Origin: CAZQIC01 sp964593555
GTDB taxonomy: Bacteria > Bacteroidota > Bacteroidia > JAFLBG01
Assembly (NCBI GenBank): GCA_964593555.1
Contig: CAZQIC010000132.1
Location: 1-12,414, forward strand
Length of the DNA: 12,414 nt
Direction: 5' to 3'
Part shown: one piece after another, positions 1 to 7,076 of the stretch
How positions within the stretch are numbered: the stretch's first letter is position 1
How the letters are laid out: the number at the start of each line of letters is the position of its first letter
The notes under the pieces: generated by a model
Database searches by the model: none
Told to the model about the DNA's origin: nothing
What the model saw: the letters and a program-made list of their open reading frames with translations, nothing else
Program-made: the position numbers and the translations under genes

Positions 1-3000
1 TAAAAAAAAATACGGTTACATTTGTTAAAATCAATTAATAGAACCTCCCTTATGTTTTTTCTTTTCAAATCTAATAAAGAATAAGAAGATTTTATTTGAT
101 CACCCAATCCCTGTTTACCAAACCAAGGTATTACATCTCCGTATTCTAATATAACATCACTTGGCACAGTATTTTTAAATTTGAATTTAATATAATTTGT
201 TCCTTCTTCAATTTTACTAGCTAAAGCTCTTGAATCGTAAGTAAAATACAAATCATTCACCCCTTCACTACCGTAAACTGGACTAGCAAAACTTCCACTA
301 ATATCCCCCTTTCTCTGAAACCTATCAAATAATTTTTCTGCCAGTTCGCTTCCAGACTCCGATTTAGTTATGCTTTTAAAACCATAATATGGAGGCCAGC
401 CATTATTTAAATTATTATCATTAAAATATTTATATAAATCATCCCATTTTTCTTCCCCCCAAAATTGATATGCTTTTTTGTATTGTTCTTCCGTGGCAGT
501 AAAAGTTTTAATAAAATCATCGTACAAAACATTTTTAAAGAGTTTAATCCCACTAACACTCTTTGTATTCTCCGTTACCTCCAACAACTCCCATGCCTTT
601 TGCTGTTGTTGAAGTATTTCTTTTTCATTTTTTGTTAGTGAAGCCACTTCTTCTATTTTACCCGCTATTAGCAATTGCTTCTCTGCATCACTTAAATTAC
701 CTGCAGAAGTAATAGCCACTTGCCAGTCGAGAAACTTAGCAGCAATTACCGCCTTAATATTTGAATTATTCAATAACAACTGCCTGGTTTGAGCTGGTAA
801 TTGTTTAGAAAAATTAACAATGCCTTGTGCTGCATTTTTTATTCCTATAAGAGCCATTGTTGCATTGTAAATATTCATTGCATTGTACAACTTATCACCC
901 GGTCGTAGCGCATTTGTATTTATCGCAATGTTATCTACTGCACCTGCCACCTCAGTCAGCGCCCATAACCTGCGGACCCAATTCACCTTTGTTGCAAGAG
1001 CCACGCCGCCACTTGTATATATCGTAACAGCATCCAATACGATCGTACTTCCTCTAATGGCATTGTCGTTAAATTCTTTGTCCGCTTTATATTTAAAAAA
1101 AATAGCTGGCACAACATAAAGCCCGGTTGCCACCTCATTTCCTTCAAGAGCTATATTTACAATCGGCAACTCTTTTTCTGTGGTTATTACGAGTGGGGCT
1201 AAGGGAGATATACTTTCAAGAAGTTTTTCAACTTCCTGCCATGATTCCACATTTACTCCGCCTCCACCGCCTATACTCGGAACAAAGGATCCAATTTTCT
1301 GCTCTCTACTAACAGATAAATTTCCAGTCGCTGGATTATAAACTCCATTTATTCTGAAACTGTTTAATGGTCTATCAAACGATAGAAACTCATTACTTTC
1401 TTTGAAACTCTTAAACGGTTGCGGGTTGAGATTATATACCTGCCCTAACAATTTTTCATTACCCGCTTCATAAAATTTATTTACCCTGTTCTCATATTTA
1501 AACATAGTAACCAAAGCGCCAATAAAATTTGTATAATTATCACCGTCCCAGGGATAAGTCGACCCGTCATCAATTTCGTCAACGAGATGTTTTAATAATT
1601 GATTGCTATTTAGTTCAAGCAATGCATAAAAATTCTCATAATCCTTTGTATCAAAGGCATTCATTAAACGCATCAAAGCAATTTCTTGCTGTTCTTTAAT
1701 TGAGGATAACGAGCTTATCTTCAAAAACAACCCTTTGAGTTGGTCATACTTTAATTTTCGTAGGGAAGACATGCATACTGAATTAACTATATCAGTCATG
1801 ACACTTGCATCGCTTGCAGAGAATGCTATGGAAAGCCTGGTGTCGCCATCCTTGATCTCCTCCTCATTACAATTCTTATTTTTTCTTTTTATATCTTCAA
1901 GGAATTGTTCGTTGCAGGAAGCCTGCCTTATATTATATGGACAAGAAATCCAAGCCTCGGGAGCTGAAGTTCTTTCATTTACAAGTTTCCAGAAATCAGG
2001 GTTTGCTTCATCATTTGCATCCCAATTAATAATAGTATATAAGTAGTTGCATCCATCGCCTACCCTCTTAAATAAATTCACCCGCGCAGGTTTAGCAGGA
2101 TTATTTTTAGCAATAATTTCCCTGTTACTCCCTTTAAATACATTCCCATCCCATATATAATATTCCTCGTTATATTTTATTTTCTCTAAAGCATAATTAT
2201 TGTTTGTTACAATGAATTCGACTCGGAGTTTAGTTTCTTTTCCATTTTCTTTAAGATAAAAATCGTCAACCAATTTTCCATTCGGACTAAGAGCCAAATG
2301 GACAAGTGTGCTATACGCCCCATCCTCCTCATCATCCAACCAACTTAAGGTTGGTAATGCAGAATGTATTTGTTTCCATTGCTTATTTGTTAAAGCGGTT
2401 TGCGAAACATAGTCCAATAAATTATTTGTGCTGCCTTGTTTTGCTTGGGGGAATGTGTGTTCGAGGCCAAAGGCGCCGTGGGCGAGTTCGTGGGCGAGCA
2501 AGCGTGCTGAGTTTTGGGTGCTGAGTGCTGTGGCGGCAATAAAGCCTACGGCTTTGCTACGCACCATGTATCCTTTTTGGTCGGGATTAGAAAATTGAGA
2601 TACAACAAAAATGTAATATGCTTTTTTATCGTAAGTGCTATCGTATTGCTGATACGCCTTTTTGAGTTGGCGCATTTCTTCGCTGTACTTGTTAAAGAGT
2701 GTTGCGTCTGCTCCTTCTAATTTATTGTCGTGGTTAAGGTCCCAGCTTGTATTGTTAAAATTATTCGCGATACTTACATCCCATGTTACATTGGCTTGTT
2801 TGTAGATTTCATTCAACCCCACCCTTAATCCCTCCCCGGGGAGGGACATGGTACCAACAGGCACAATGATTATTTTTTTTGTGAGTGGTTTTAATGAAGT
2901 GATGTTTAATTTCCCAACCTTATTTCCATTGTAATAAGCATATAACGCTTCGGAATTATGCGGCACTTCCATTTCTACCTCCTGTGCACTTATTGTTGTA

Positions 3001-4949
3001 TGTGAAAGCCGGGTTCCCGTTTGTGTTACAAAACTTAATATGTTATTATCAAAACCGGGAATAGATATTTTTGCTGTCACTACATCCCTCTGCCCATCTG
3101 CAATTCCCTTATATGGCACAAAATAATTCGAAGTGTCTTTTAATTTTATTACTTCATATTGTTCCGTAAATGCCGGATATGTTTTTGTATCAAAACCCCA
3201 TTGTTGGCGGGTATTGTGTTCAAAGGTTACCTGGTTTCGGGTTGTTGCACTTAGAGAATCCGGACTGTATTTCAAATAATTTTTCGCTTTAACAGTTCCA
3301 TCTTCATTTACAATCACTTCGTTCCCTTCGCCATCCCTCACCACAACTGGCAAACCTGAAGAATCAACAGGTTCACAGCGCGGATTTTGATTTTGTTTAG
3401 TAGTATAACAAACCTGTCCGTTATTGTACCAGGCACTATCTACTGTACCCTCAGTGTATATGGCATTTTCTTCCGCCTCTTTTATTTTTATGTCTTCCTC
3501 CCATTGGTCTATTCCCTTTGTGACCGCCCTTACTTCACCCGCCACCACTACTCTTGCATCGTTCACCAGAATATTTTCAAACCATACAGCGAGTGTAATT
3601 CCAACGAAAGGTATTTTTATTTTTCCTTCTCCGGTATACCTGCCTATCAAACTGGCGTTGTTCTGTAGTTTGGTAACGATCATTTCAAACTGTCCCACCT
3701 GCCATATCATATATTCCGCTGCTGTTTGCAAAGGCGTTCCCGGTAGTGGCGCTGCAACCGGCATATCACCGCAGGCAATATCCTTTTTCTCTGGTGTAAT
3801 AAATTTTACTTCACTGCTCCATTCACTTTCATAGCCATCACTTGTAATTCCCTTTAAGCGCGCCATGTATTCCGTTTTTTCTTCGAGATCATATGCAGTG
3901 ATCGCGTTATCAATAGTGCTTAACGAAAACCATTGATAATTTTCATCTCCTGTTTTTCTATACTCTACTTTGTACTGTGCATAGTTGGCTATTTTATCCC
4001 AGGTAAATTTTACCGAACGTATACTCAAGGGCTGCGCATGAAGTACAAGCGGAATCAGATCATCATAAATACTACCGTAAGTAAATGTGCATACACTGCT
4101 GTAACCTTTGTTCTTAAAATAATCACGGCCACTCTCATCCATTGCGCGTACTCTCCAGGCATATTCTCTTCCTTTAGCTAAGGGTGGTTCGGTAATACCA
4201 TAATTTATCAGCGGAACGGTAACCGTGGTTTGGTAAATGGGCGGAATAGTCTGCACAATATTATTCGGATTCTGTCCTGCGGGCCGTATTTCGTAAAGGC
4301 TGAATTCATAATCAGTAACAGCAGCGCTGTTTGGTGAACTCAGGTTCATGGCGGTCCACTGAAATAAAATATTTTGAGGATCATTTGATTTTATCTTATC
4401 TCCACAGGCAGGCATATTCAAATATGGCGGATCGCTATGTACCATCCAGCCTTGCGCGCAGGAAGCGTTGCTTACCTGTATCTGTGCGGGATTATTATTA
4501 TCGTATGCAGTAATACATATTTCATAAAACCCTTCGGGCAAAACTTTTTTCTTTTGGTAATCGGATTTGCTGATGCCGGAAAAATCAAGATTATTTATAT
4601 TAAGCAATCCGGCCAGATCGCTACCACTAAGCATTATCGGCATACCCGGCTGCAGGTTATAAGGTCCCGCATAATAAAATCCCTTGCTTTGGATTTTTAT
4701 TCCCGAGCCTTCGATCTTTATTTTGAGTTTTATGTCGTAGTTGGGTTCAGTAAGATCTGTTTGCAAAACCAGCAAACGCATTTTTTGCAATGCATCATCA
4801 CCGTAATCTTCTAAATAGCCTGTAAACGGAGGCGCTAATTGTGTGGTTAGTTGTATTGGGTATTGTTGCGCAGATGCAATAGAAGCAGATGCAATAAAAA
4901 TAAATGCGACTATATTTTTAAATAAACGGTGGTAATTTTTCAATAACAT
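1..4949 (-). CDS. Giant secreted polymorphic toxin with C-terminal TNT-like NAD+ glycohydrolase domain (3'-partial)
   Basis: I translated this strand by eye from the ATG at 4949 and found no stop in 1649 codons; only TA of the next codon remains, so the 3' end lies at or beyond the edge. Order: signal peptide, residues 1-27 (cleavage near SASIASA/QQ); first FnIII-like region about 170-275; second about 299-387; metalloprotease-like region about 685-850 with HELAHGAFGLEH at 820-831; helical middle part; hydrophobic pre-toxin segment near 1275-1400 (VPAIFFKYKADKEFNDNA); toxin tip about 1515-1640. The tip has WPPYYGF (1518-1524), DRF (1542-1544), GSFASP and PWFGKQGLGDQ with Gln1618, then IREV. 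This order resembles TNT (Pfam PF14021), the NAD+-cleaving toxin domain of mycobacterial CpnT. The multidomain scaffold resembles large Bacteroidota secreted toxins. The secretion route is unknown. An immunity gene would be expected past the left edge. The scaffold call is firm; the NADase call is inferred from motif order. Confidence 0.85.
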   Translation of the reverse strand, partial: MLLKNYHRLFKNIVAFIFIASASIASAQQYPIQLTTQLAPPFTGYLEDYGDDALQKMRLLVLQTDLTEPNYDIKLKIKIEGSGIKIQSKGFYYAGPYNLQPGMPIMLSGSDLAGLLNINNLDFSGISKSDYQKKKVLPEGFYEICITAYDNNNPAQIQVSNASCAQGWMVHSDPPYLNMPACGDKIKSNDPQNILFQWTAMNLSSPNSAAVTDYEFSLYEIRPAGQNPNNIVQTIPPIYQTTVTVPLINYGITEPPLAKGREYAWRVRAMDESGRDYFKNKGYSSVCTFTYGSIYDDLIPLVLHAQPLSIRSVKFTWDKIANYAQYKVEYRKTGDENYQWFSLSTIDNAITAYDLEEKTEYMARLKGITSDGYESEWSSEVKFITPEKKDIACGDMPVAAPLPGTPLQTAAEYMIWQVGQFEMIVTKLQNNASLIGRYTGEGKIKIPFVGITLAVWFENILVNDARVVVAGEVRAVTKGIDQWEEDIKIKEAEENAIYTEGTVDSAWYNNGQVCYTTKQNQNPRCEPVDSSGLPVVVRDGEGNEVIVNEDGTVKAKNYLKYSPDSLSATTRNQVTFEHNTRQQWGFDTKTYPAFTEQYEVIKLKDTSNYFVPYKGIADGQRDVVTAKISIPGFDNNILSFVTQTGTRLSHTTISAQEVEMEVPHNSEALYAYYNGNKVGKLNITSLKPLTKKIIIVPVGTMSLPGEGLRVGLNEIYKQANVTWDVSIANNFNNTSWDLNHDNKLEGADATLFNKYSEEMRQLKKAYQQYDSTYDKKAYYIFVVSQFSNPDQKGYMVRSKAVGFIAATALSTQNSARLLAHELAHGAFGLEHTFPQAKQGSTNNLLDYVSQTALTNKQWKQIHSALPTLSWLDDEEDGAYSTLVHLALSPNGKLVDDFYLKENGKETKLRVEFIVTNNNYALEKIKYNEEYYIWDGNVFKGSNREIIAKNNPAKPARVNLFKRVGDGCNYLYTIINWDANDEANPDFWKLVNERTSAPEAWISCPYNIRQASCNEQFLEDIKRKNKNCNEEEIKDGDTRLSIAFSASDASVMTDIVNSVCMSSLRKLKYDQLKGLFLKISSLSSIKEQQEIALMRLMNAFDTKDYENFYALLELNSNQLLKHLVDEIDDGSTYPWDGDNYTNFIGALVTMFKYENRVNKFYEAGNEKLLGQVYNLNPQPFKSFKESNEFLSFDRPLNSFRINGVYNPATGNLSVSREQKIGSFVPSIGGGGGVNVESWQEVEKLLESISPLAPLVITTEKELPIVNIALEGNEVATGLYVVPAIFFKYKADKEFNDNAIRGSTIVLDAVTIYTSGGVALATKVNWVRRLWALTEVAGAVDNIAINTNALRPGDKLYNAMNIYNATMALIGIKNAAQGIVNFSKQLPAQTRQLLLNNSNIKAVIAAKFLDWQVAITSAGNLSDAEKQLLIAGKIEEVASLTKNEKEILQQQQKAWELLEVTENTKSVSGIKLFKNVLYDDFIKTFTATEEQYKKAYQFWGEEKWDDLYKYFNDNNLNNGWPPYYGFKSITKSESGSELAEKLFDRFQRKGDISGSFASPVYGSEGVNDLYFTYDSRALASKIEEGTNYIKFKFKNTVPSDVILEYGDVIPWFGKQGLGDQIKSSYSLLDLKRKNIREVLLIDFNKCNRIFF
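10..410 (-). other. TNT-like toxin domain region within the giant gene
   Basis: This covers residues about 1514-1647 of the giant protein. Landmarks match my memory of TNT domains: an opening W/PP..GF, a DRF/DRYG-type motif followed by G.F.SP, then SRAL, a beta-strand, PWFG..G.G.Q and a closing REV. Gln1618 aligns with the catalytic Gln822 of Mycobacterium tuberculosis TNT, and Arg1543 with the arginine of the DRxG motif. The histidine of the YHVY-type strand in TNT seems to be absent; the corresponding stretch reads NYIKFKF. The stretch is far more AT-rich than the 5' part of the same gene. Activity is inferred and not shown. Confidence 0.7.
2829..2846. repeat. Perfect 18-bp GC-rich palindrome inside the toxin reading frame
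   Basis: TCCCTCCCCGGGGAGGGA reads the same on both strands. It is flanked on the left by CCACCCTTAA, together forming a unit that resembles GC-rich palindromic repeats I remember from intergenic regions of Bacteroidota genomes. Here it is read in frame as the SLPGEGLRVG part of the giant toxin (around residue 702), just before a conserved-looking helix (LNEIYKQANVTW). It probably sits in a tolerant loop. Confidence 0.7.
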
Positions 4950-4956
4950 GGGCAGG

Positions 4957-4964
4957 CAAAAATA
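4957..4964 (-). promoter_or_regulatory. Possible Bacteroidota -7 box for the toxin gene
   Basis: On the minus strand this reads TATTTTTG, a full match to the Bacteroidota -7 consensus TAnnTTTG. It ends only 7 bases before the ATG, so the transcript would be nearly leaderless. A TTTTG lies upstream, but at about 25 bases it is farther than the usual -33 spacing. The match could be chance in AT-rich DNA. Confidence 0.25.
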
Positions 4965-5141
4965 GTAAAGTCCGCTTAGGAAAAAATTACAAAATGGCCA
5001 GATTTCTTACATAGTCCTATATTATTACTCGCCTACACTGACGTACTTATAAACTAAAATGAAAACAAACTATTTTTCAACTATTTCATAATTAAATATT
5101 ACATTTTTTACGAAGTGAAAACAAACAATAAACTATCATTT

Positions 5142-5154
5142 TAAAGGTCCTTTA
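5142..5154. promoter_or_regulatory. Short inverted repeat upstream of the precursor peptide gene
   Basis: TAAAGG-T-CCTTTA is a perfect 6-bp inverted repeat with a one-base centre, ending 37 bases before the peptide gene's ATG. The position suits an operator. The rest of the 242-base gap between the divergent toxin and peptide genes is AT-rich, with an 11-base direct repeat TGAAAACAAAC at 5060-5070 and 5116-5126. I saw no complete TAnnTTTG box on the plus strand; TAATTTTA at about 5167 is the nearest. Confidence 0.25.
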
Positions 5155-5191
5155 CCGATGATGAAGTAATTTTATACCATAATAAAAACCT

Positions 5192-5398
5192 ATGAAAATA
5201 AGCCCAAACAACCCGATAAAACAAATCATTGTTTTACCCAAGCAGCAACTTAAATATACTTACGGAGGAACCGATTGGCTAGAACCACCTTCGAATGATT
5301 TCGTCGCTTTCAAGTATAACAAAACGAGTGTTTTGCAAAATAACAGCGCTTGTGACTGGGTTGAGCCACCGGACAATGATTTTATAAGTGGTATTTGA
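5192..5398 (+). CDS. Candidate RiPP precursor peptide with repeated DWxEPPxNDF core motif
   Basis: This is a 68-residue peptide. Residues 1-26 look like a leader (MKISPNNPIK..., rich in Ile, Lys and Gln) ending in YGG, a double-glycine that could be a cleavage site. The rest holds two copies of one motif, DWLEPPSNDF at 28-37 and DWVEPPDNDF at 55-64, offset by 27 residues with 8 of 10 positions identical. The linker between them is unlike either copy. There is no Arg or His and only one Cys (Cys54). The stop is 32 bases before the JmjC oxygenase gene on the same strand, so the two are probably cotranscribed. Short length, repeated C-terminal motif and an adjacent oxygenase are typical of a ribosomally made, modified peptide. 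I do not recognise the family. The alternative is a small protein substrate or partner that is not matured. Confidence 0.75.
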   Translation: MKISPNNPIKQIIVLPKQQLKYTYGGTDWLEPPSNDFVAFKYNKTSVLQNNSACDWVEPPDNDFISGI

Positions 5399-5430
5399 TC
5401 CCGGATTAAAATGTTAATACTCTCGTCAAA

Positions 5431-6591
5431 ATGGCCATAGCAAACTTTGCAGAGAATTTTTATTCACAATTAACTTCCCATAATTTTTTCGAAAAGAGTT
5501 ATGGGAAGAATTTTTTTATCGATTCTTTAAACAACTATGATGATCTATTGAATATCTTCAATATCAATGATTATTTCAATAATAACAACTTACGATTCCC
5601 TGAAGTAACCATGTTTTCTAAGGGAACGAGGCTGGGACCGGAACAATTACGACAAGACGATGCCATTTCTCATAATTTAATTGACAAAGAAAAACTCTGG
5701 AAACATTACGATGGTGGCGCTACAATAAAAATTGAAAATGCACATCTTGCCTTTTTTCAAATAGAAAATTTTTGCAAGAATCTTGGAAAAAAAATAAAAT
5801 CAAATGTAAAGGCGGGCATTTATATTACTCCTCCAAACGCCAAAGCCTCTGTACCACATTACGATATGCATGACATATTTGTAATCCAGGTGTATGGCAA
5901 CAAAACTTGGAAATTATTTAATACAGCTTTTGAGAATCCCATTGAAGGACAGTTATTGAGAAAAACCGACATGGATCGCTATAATCAAGTTGAACCCACT
6001 AAACAATTAACTGTTACGAAGGGAGATTTAATCTACATTCCCCGTGGATTTGTTCATGACGCACATACGCAGGCAAGCACATCAATACATTTAACTATTT
6101 CTTTACATCCACAGATCAAACTTTCACTTTTAAAAGAAATTATTGAGGGAAGCGCAGGGCTCGCCAACCTGAGAGAACAATTAGAACCGGAAATAAATAA
6201 AGAAAAATTAAAAAAAGAATTACTAGACTCCGTATCACAATTAATAGACAATTATTTTTCAGAAAACAATTACTTGGAAAACTACGCAAACAGGCAGGAG
6301 TTTAAAAATCGTTTTTTGTCTGTAGAAAAACTTGATACCTTGAACGAAGAAACAACCATCTGCGGCAACAAGAATGACCTCGTAGGAATATTTGATAATC
6401 TAAATGGACAAATTGAGTTGAGGACTGGAATTAAATCTGTTTTACTCCCCTGTGCAGTAAAAAAAACCGTTACTTCCTTTTTTGACAGGGATGAATTTTG
6501 CTTAAAAGAACTGGAAGACGAACTAAATTATGAGGATAAAAAGACTATAGCTAATTTGCTAATTAAAGAAGGCCTTCTTTATATAAAATAA
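5431..6591 (+). CDS. JmjC/cupin-4 family 2-oxoglutarate Fe(II) oxygenase (YcfD/ROXA-like), likely peptide-modifying
   Basis: The 386-residue product is close to the length of E. coli YcfD (RoxA). The JmjC core is clear. An opening YDGGATIKIENAH lies at about 93-105. VPHYDMHDIFVIQVYGNKTW holds the iron-binding pair His143 and Asp145, and Lys158 sits where YcfD has its 2-oxoglutarate-binding arginine. The third iron ligand is probably His209 in YIPRGFVHDAHT. A middle helical region and a C-terminal winged-helix-like part (about 330-386) follow the YcfD layout. Family members hydroxylate ribosomal protein Arg or His side chains. Here the gene directly follows a small peptide gene with a repeated DWxEPPxNDF motif lacking both residues, so a peptide hydroxylase for that product is the better guess. 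The ATG at 5431 gives the usual N-terminal lead-in (FFEKSYGKNFFI). Confidence 0.88.
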   Translation: MAIANFAENFYSQLTSHNFFEKSYGKNFFIDSLNNYDDLLNIFNINDYFNNNNLRFPEVTMFSKGTRLGPEQLRQDDAISHNLIDKEKLWKHYDGGATIKIENAHLAFFQIENFCKNLGKKIKSNVKAGIYITPPNAKASVPHYDMHDIFVIQVYGNKTWKLFNTAFENPIEGQLLRKTDMDRYNQVEPTKQLTVTKGDLIYIPRGFVHDAHTQASTSIHLTISLHPQIKLSLLKEIIEGSAGLANLREQLEPEINKEKLKKELLDSVSQLIDNYFSENNYLENYANRQEFKNRFLSVEKLDTLNEETTICGNKNDLVGIFDNLNGQIELRTGIKSVLLPCAVKKTVTSFFDRDEFCLKELEDELNYEDKKTIANLLIKEGLLYIK

Positions 6592-6626
6592 ATTTACAGC
6601 CAGACCGAAAGATTGTAGAGATAAAA

Positions 6627-6881
6627 CTACGCTGTTTTTTTATTCCGCAGCGCTTTATAAAGCGTAACTATTTTTTTTCGGAACACGAGGAACAAGATTA
6701 CATAGGGAACAGCCATTAAATATAATATAGCCGGATTAAGAGAAGCGCCAATAGTACCGCCATTGGCTGCATTTGTTTGAGGCACCAACCTGCATTGCGA
6801 GCAGCCCTGGGCAAATATATCGGGTGTAAATGCAACAAACACCAGCAGTACAACTAAAATAATGAGGGCTTTTCTTTGCAT
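6627..6881 (-). CDS. Small two-helix membrane protein with CxxC motif
   Basis: I chose the ATG at 6881 (84 residues, MQRKALIILV...); the frame stays open to an upstream TTG at 6896, but that would put charged or aromatic residues before a normal signal-like start. Residues 1-25 form a signal peptide or first membrane helix, followed by QGCSQCRLVPQ with a CxxC pair, a Gly/Asn-rich linker (NAANGGTIGASLN), a second helix (AILYLMAVPYVILFLVF) and a basic tail (RKKIVTLYKALRNKKTA). From memory, similar small proteins with a C..CR motif and GLN.GILYLM..PY occur in Bacteroidota near cytochrome oxidase and assembly genes. No such neighbours are present here. Function unknown; the CxxC could bind metal or form a disulfide. 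It converges with the oxygenase gene, 35 bases away. Confidence 0.75.
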   Translation of the reverse strand: MQRKALIILVVLLVFVAFTPDIFAQGCSQCRLVPQTNAANGGTIGASLNPAILYLMAVPYVILFLVFRKKIVTLYKALRNKKTA

Positions 6882-6904
6882 ATAATAAAGGTACAAAAAA
6901 ATGT

Positions 6905-6917
6905 GTATCCTGGATAC
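6905..6917. promoter_or_regulatory. Short inverted repeat upstream of the small membrane protein gene
   Basis: GTATCC-T-GGATAC is a perfect 6-bp inverted repeat with a one-base centre, 23 bases upstream of the ATG at 6881. It may be an operator, or an edge of the adjacent repeat element. Confidence 0.25.
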
Positions 6918-6924
6918 CTTTACC

Positions 6925-7018
6925 TAGTGTCTTCGAGAGCGTTCGACTGAGCTCACGCCGAAGTCCTCACGCTTCGACTGAATACTAATCGTATGGTGTC
7001 TAAGGCTCTCAAAACACC
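6925..7018. repeat. Intergenic REP/MITE-like repeat element
   Basis: The ends form an imperfect inverted repeat: GTGTCTTCGAGAGC at 6927-6940 against GCTCTCAAAACAC at 7005-7017. Inside, TTCGACTGA occurs twice, at 6942-6950 and 6973-6981, with a GAGCTC palindrome and CACGCCGAAGTC between. TTCGACTGAGCTCAC-type sequence is typical of repetitive intergenic elements I remember from Bacteroidota. It carries no reading frame of note. It sits between the small membrane protein gene and the terminator of the lipoprotein gene. Confidence 0.5.
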
Positions 7019-7020
7019 AT

Positions 7021-7053
7021 AAAAAAGCGGGTCCACCTTTCGGTGAACCCGCT
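7021..7053 (-). terminator. Rho-independent terminator of the TPR/OmpA-like lipoprotein gene
   Basis: On the minus strand GCGGGTTCACC pairs with GGTGGACCCGC (one G-U pair) around a GAAA tetraloop, followed by six T residues. It lies 24 bases after the lipoprotein stop codon. There is no T-run on the plus-strand side, so it works for the minus strand only. Confidence 0.92.
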
Positions 7054-7076
7054 CTGAAAATTATGATACTAAATTC

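Noticed and set aside
2451..2492. Classical metzincin protease (HExxHxxGxxH)
   Set aside because: The third His is one residue too far away; HELAHGAFGLEH is 12 residues, not 11. I kept it only as a protease-like variant.
883..4814. Several plus-strand open frames of 60-136 codons across this stretch
   Set aside because: They lie opposite the single long toxin frame, lack family features and overlap one another. They are shadows of the minus-strand gene.
1..4949. Rhs/YD-repeat toxin or type IX-secreted protein
   Set aside because: No YD repeats appear in the translation, and the C-terminus is a toxin domain with no type IX sorting domain visible.
6592..6630. Terminator between the oxygenase and the small membrane gene
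   Set aside because: GTAG/CTAC around eight bases followed by GCTGTTTTTTT is a very weak 4-bp stem. The T-run is also the coding sequence of the opposite gene's Lys codons.
6882..6896. Upstream TTG start for the small membrane protein
   Set aside because: It adds only LYLYY before a normal ATG and signal-like start, and offers no benefit.
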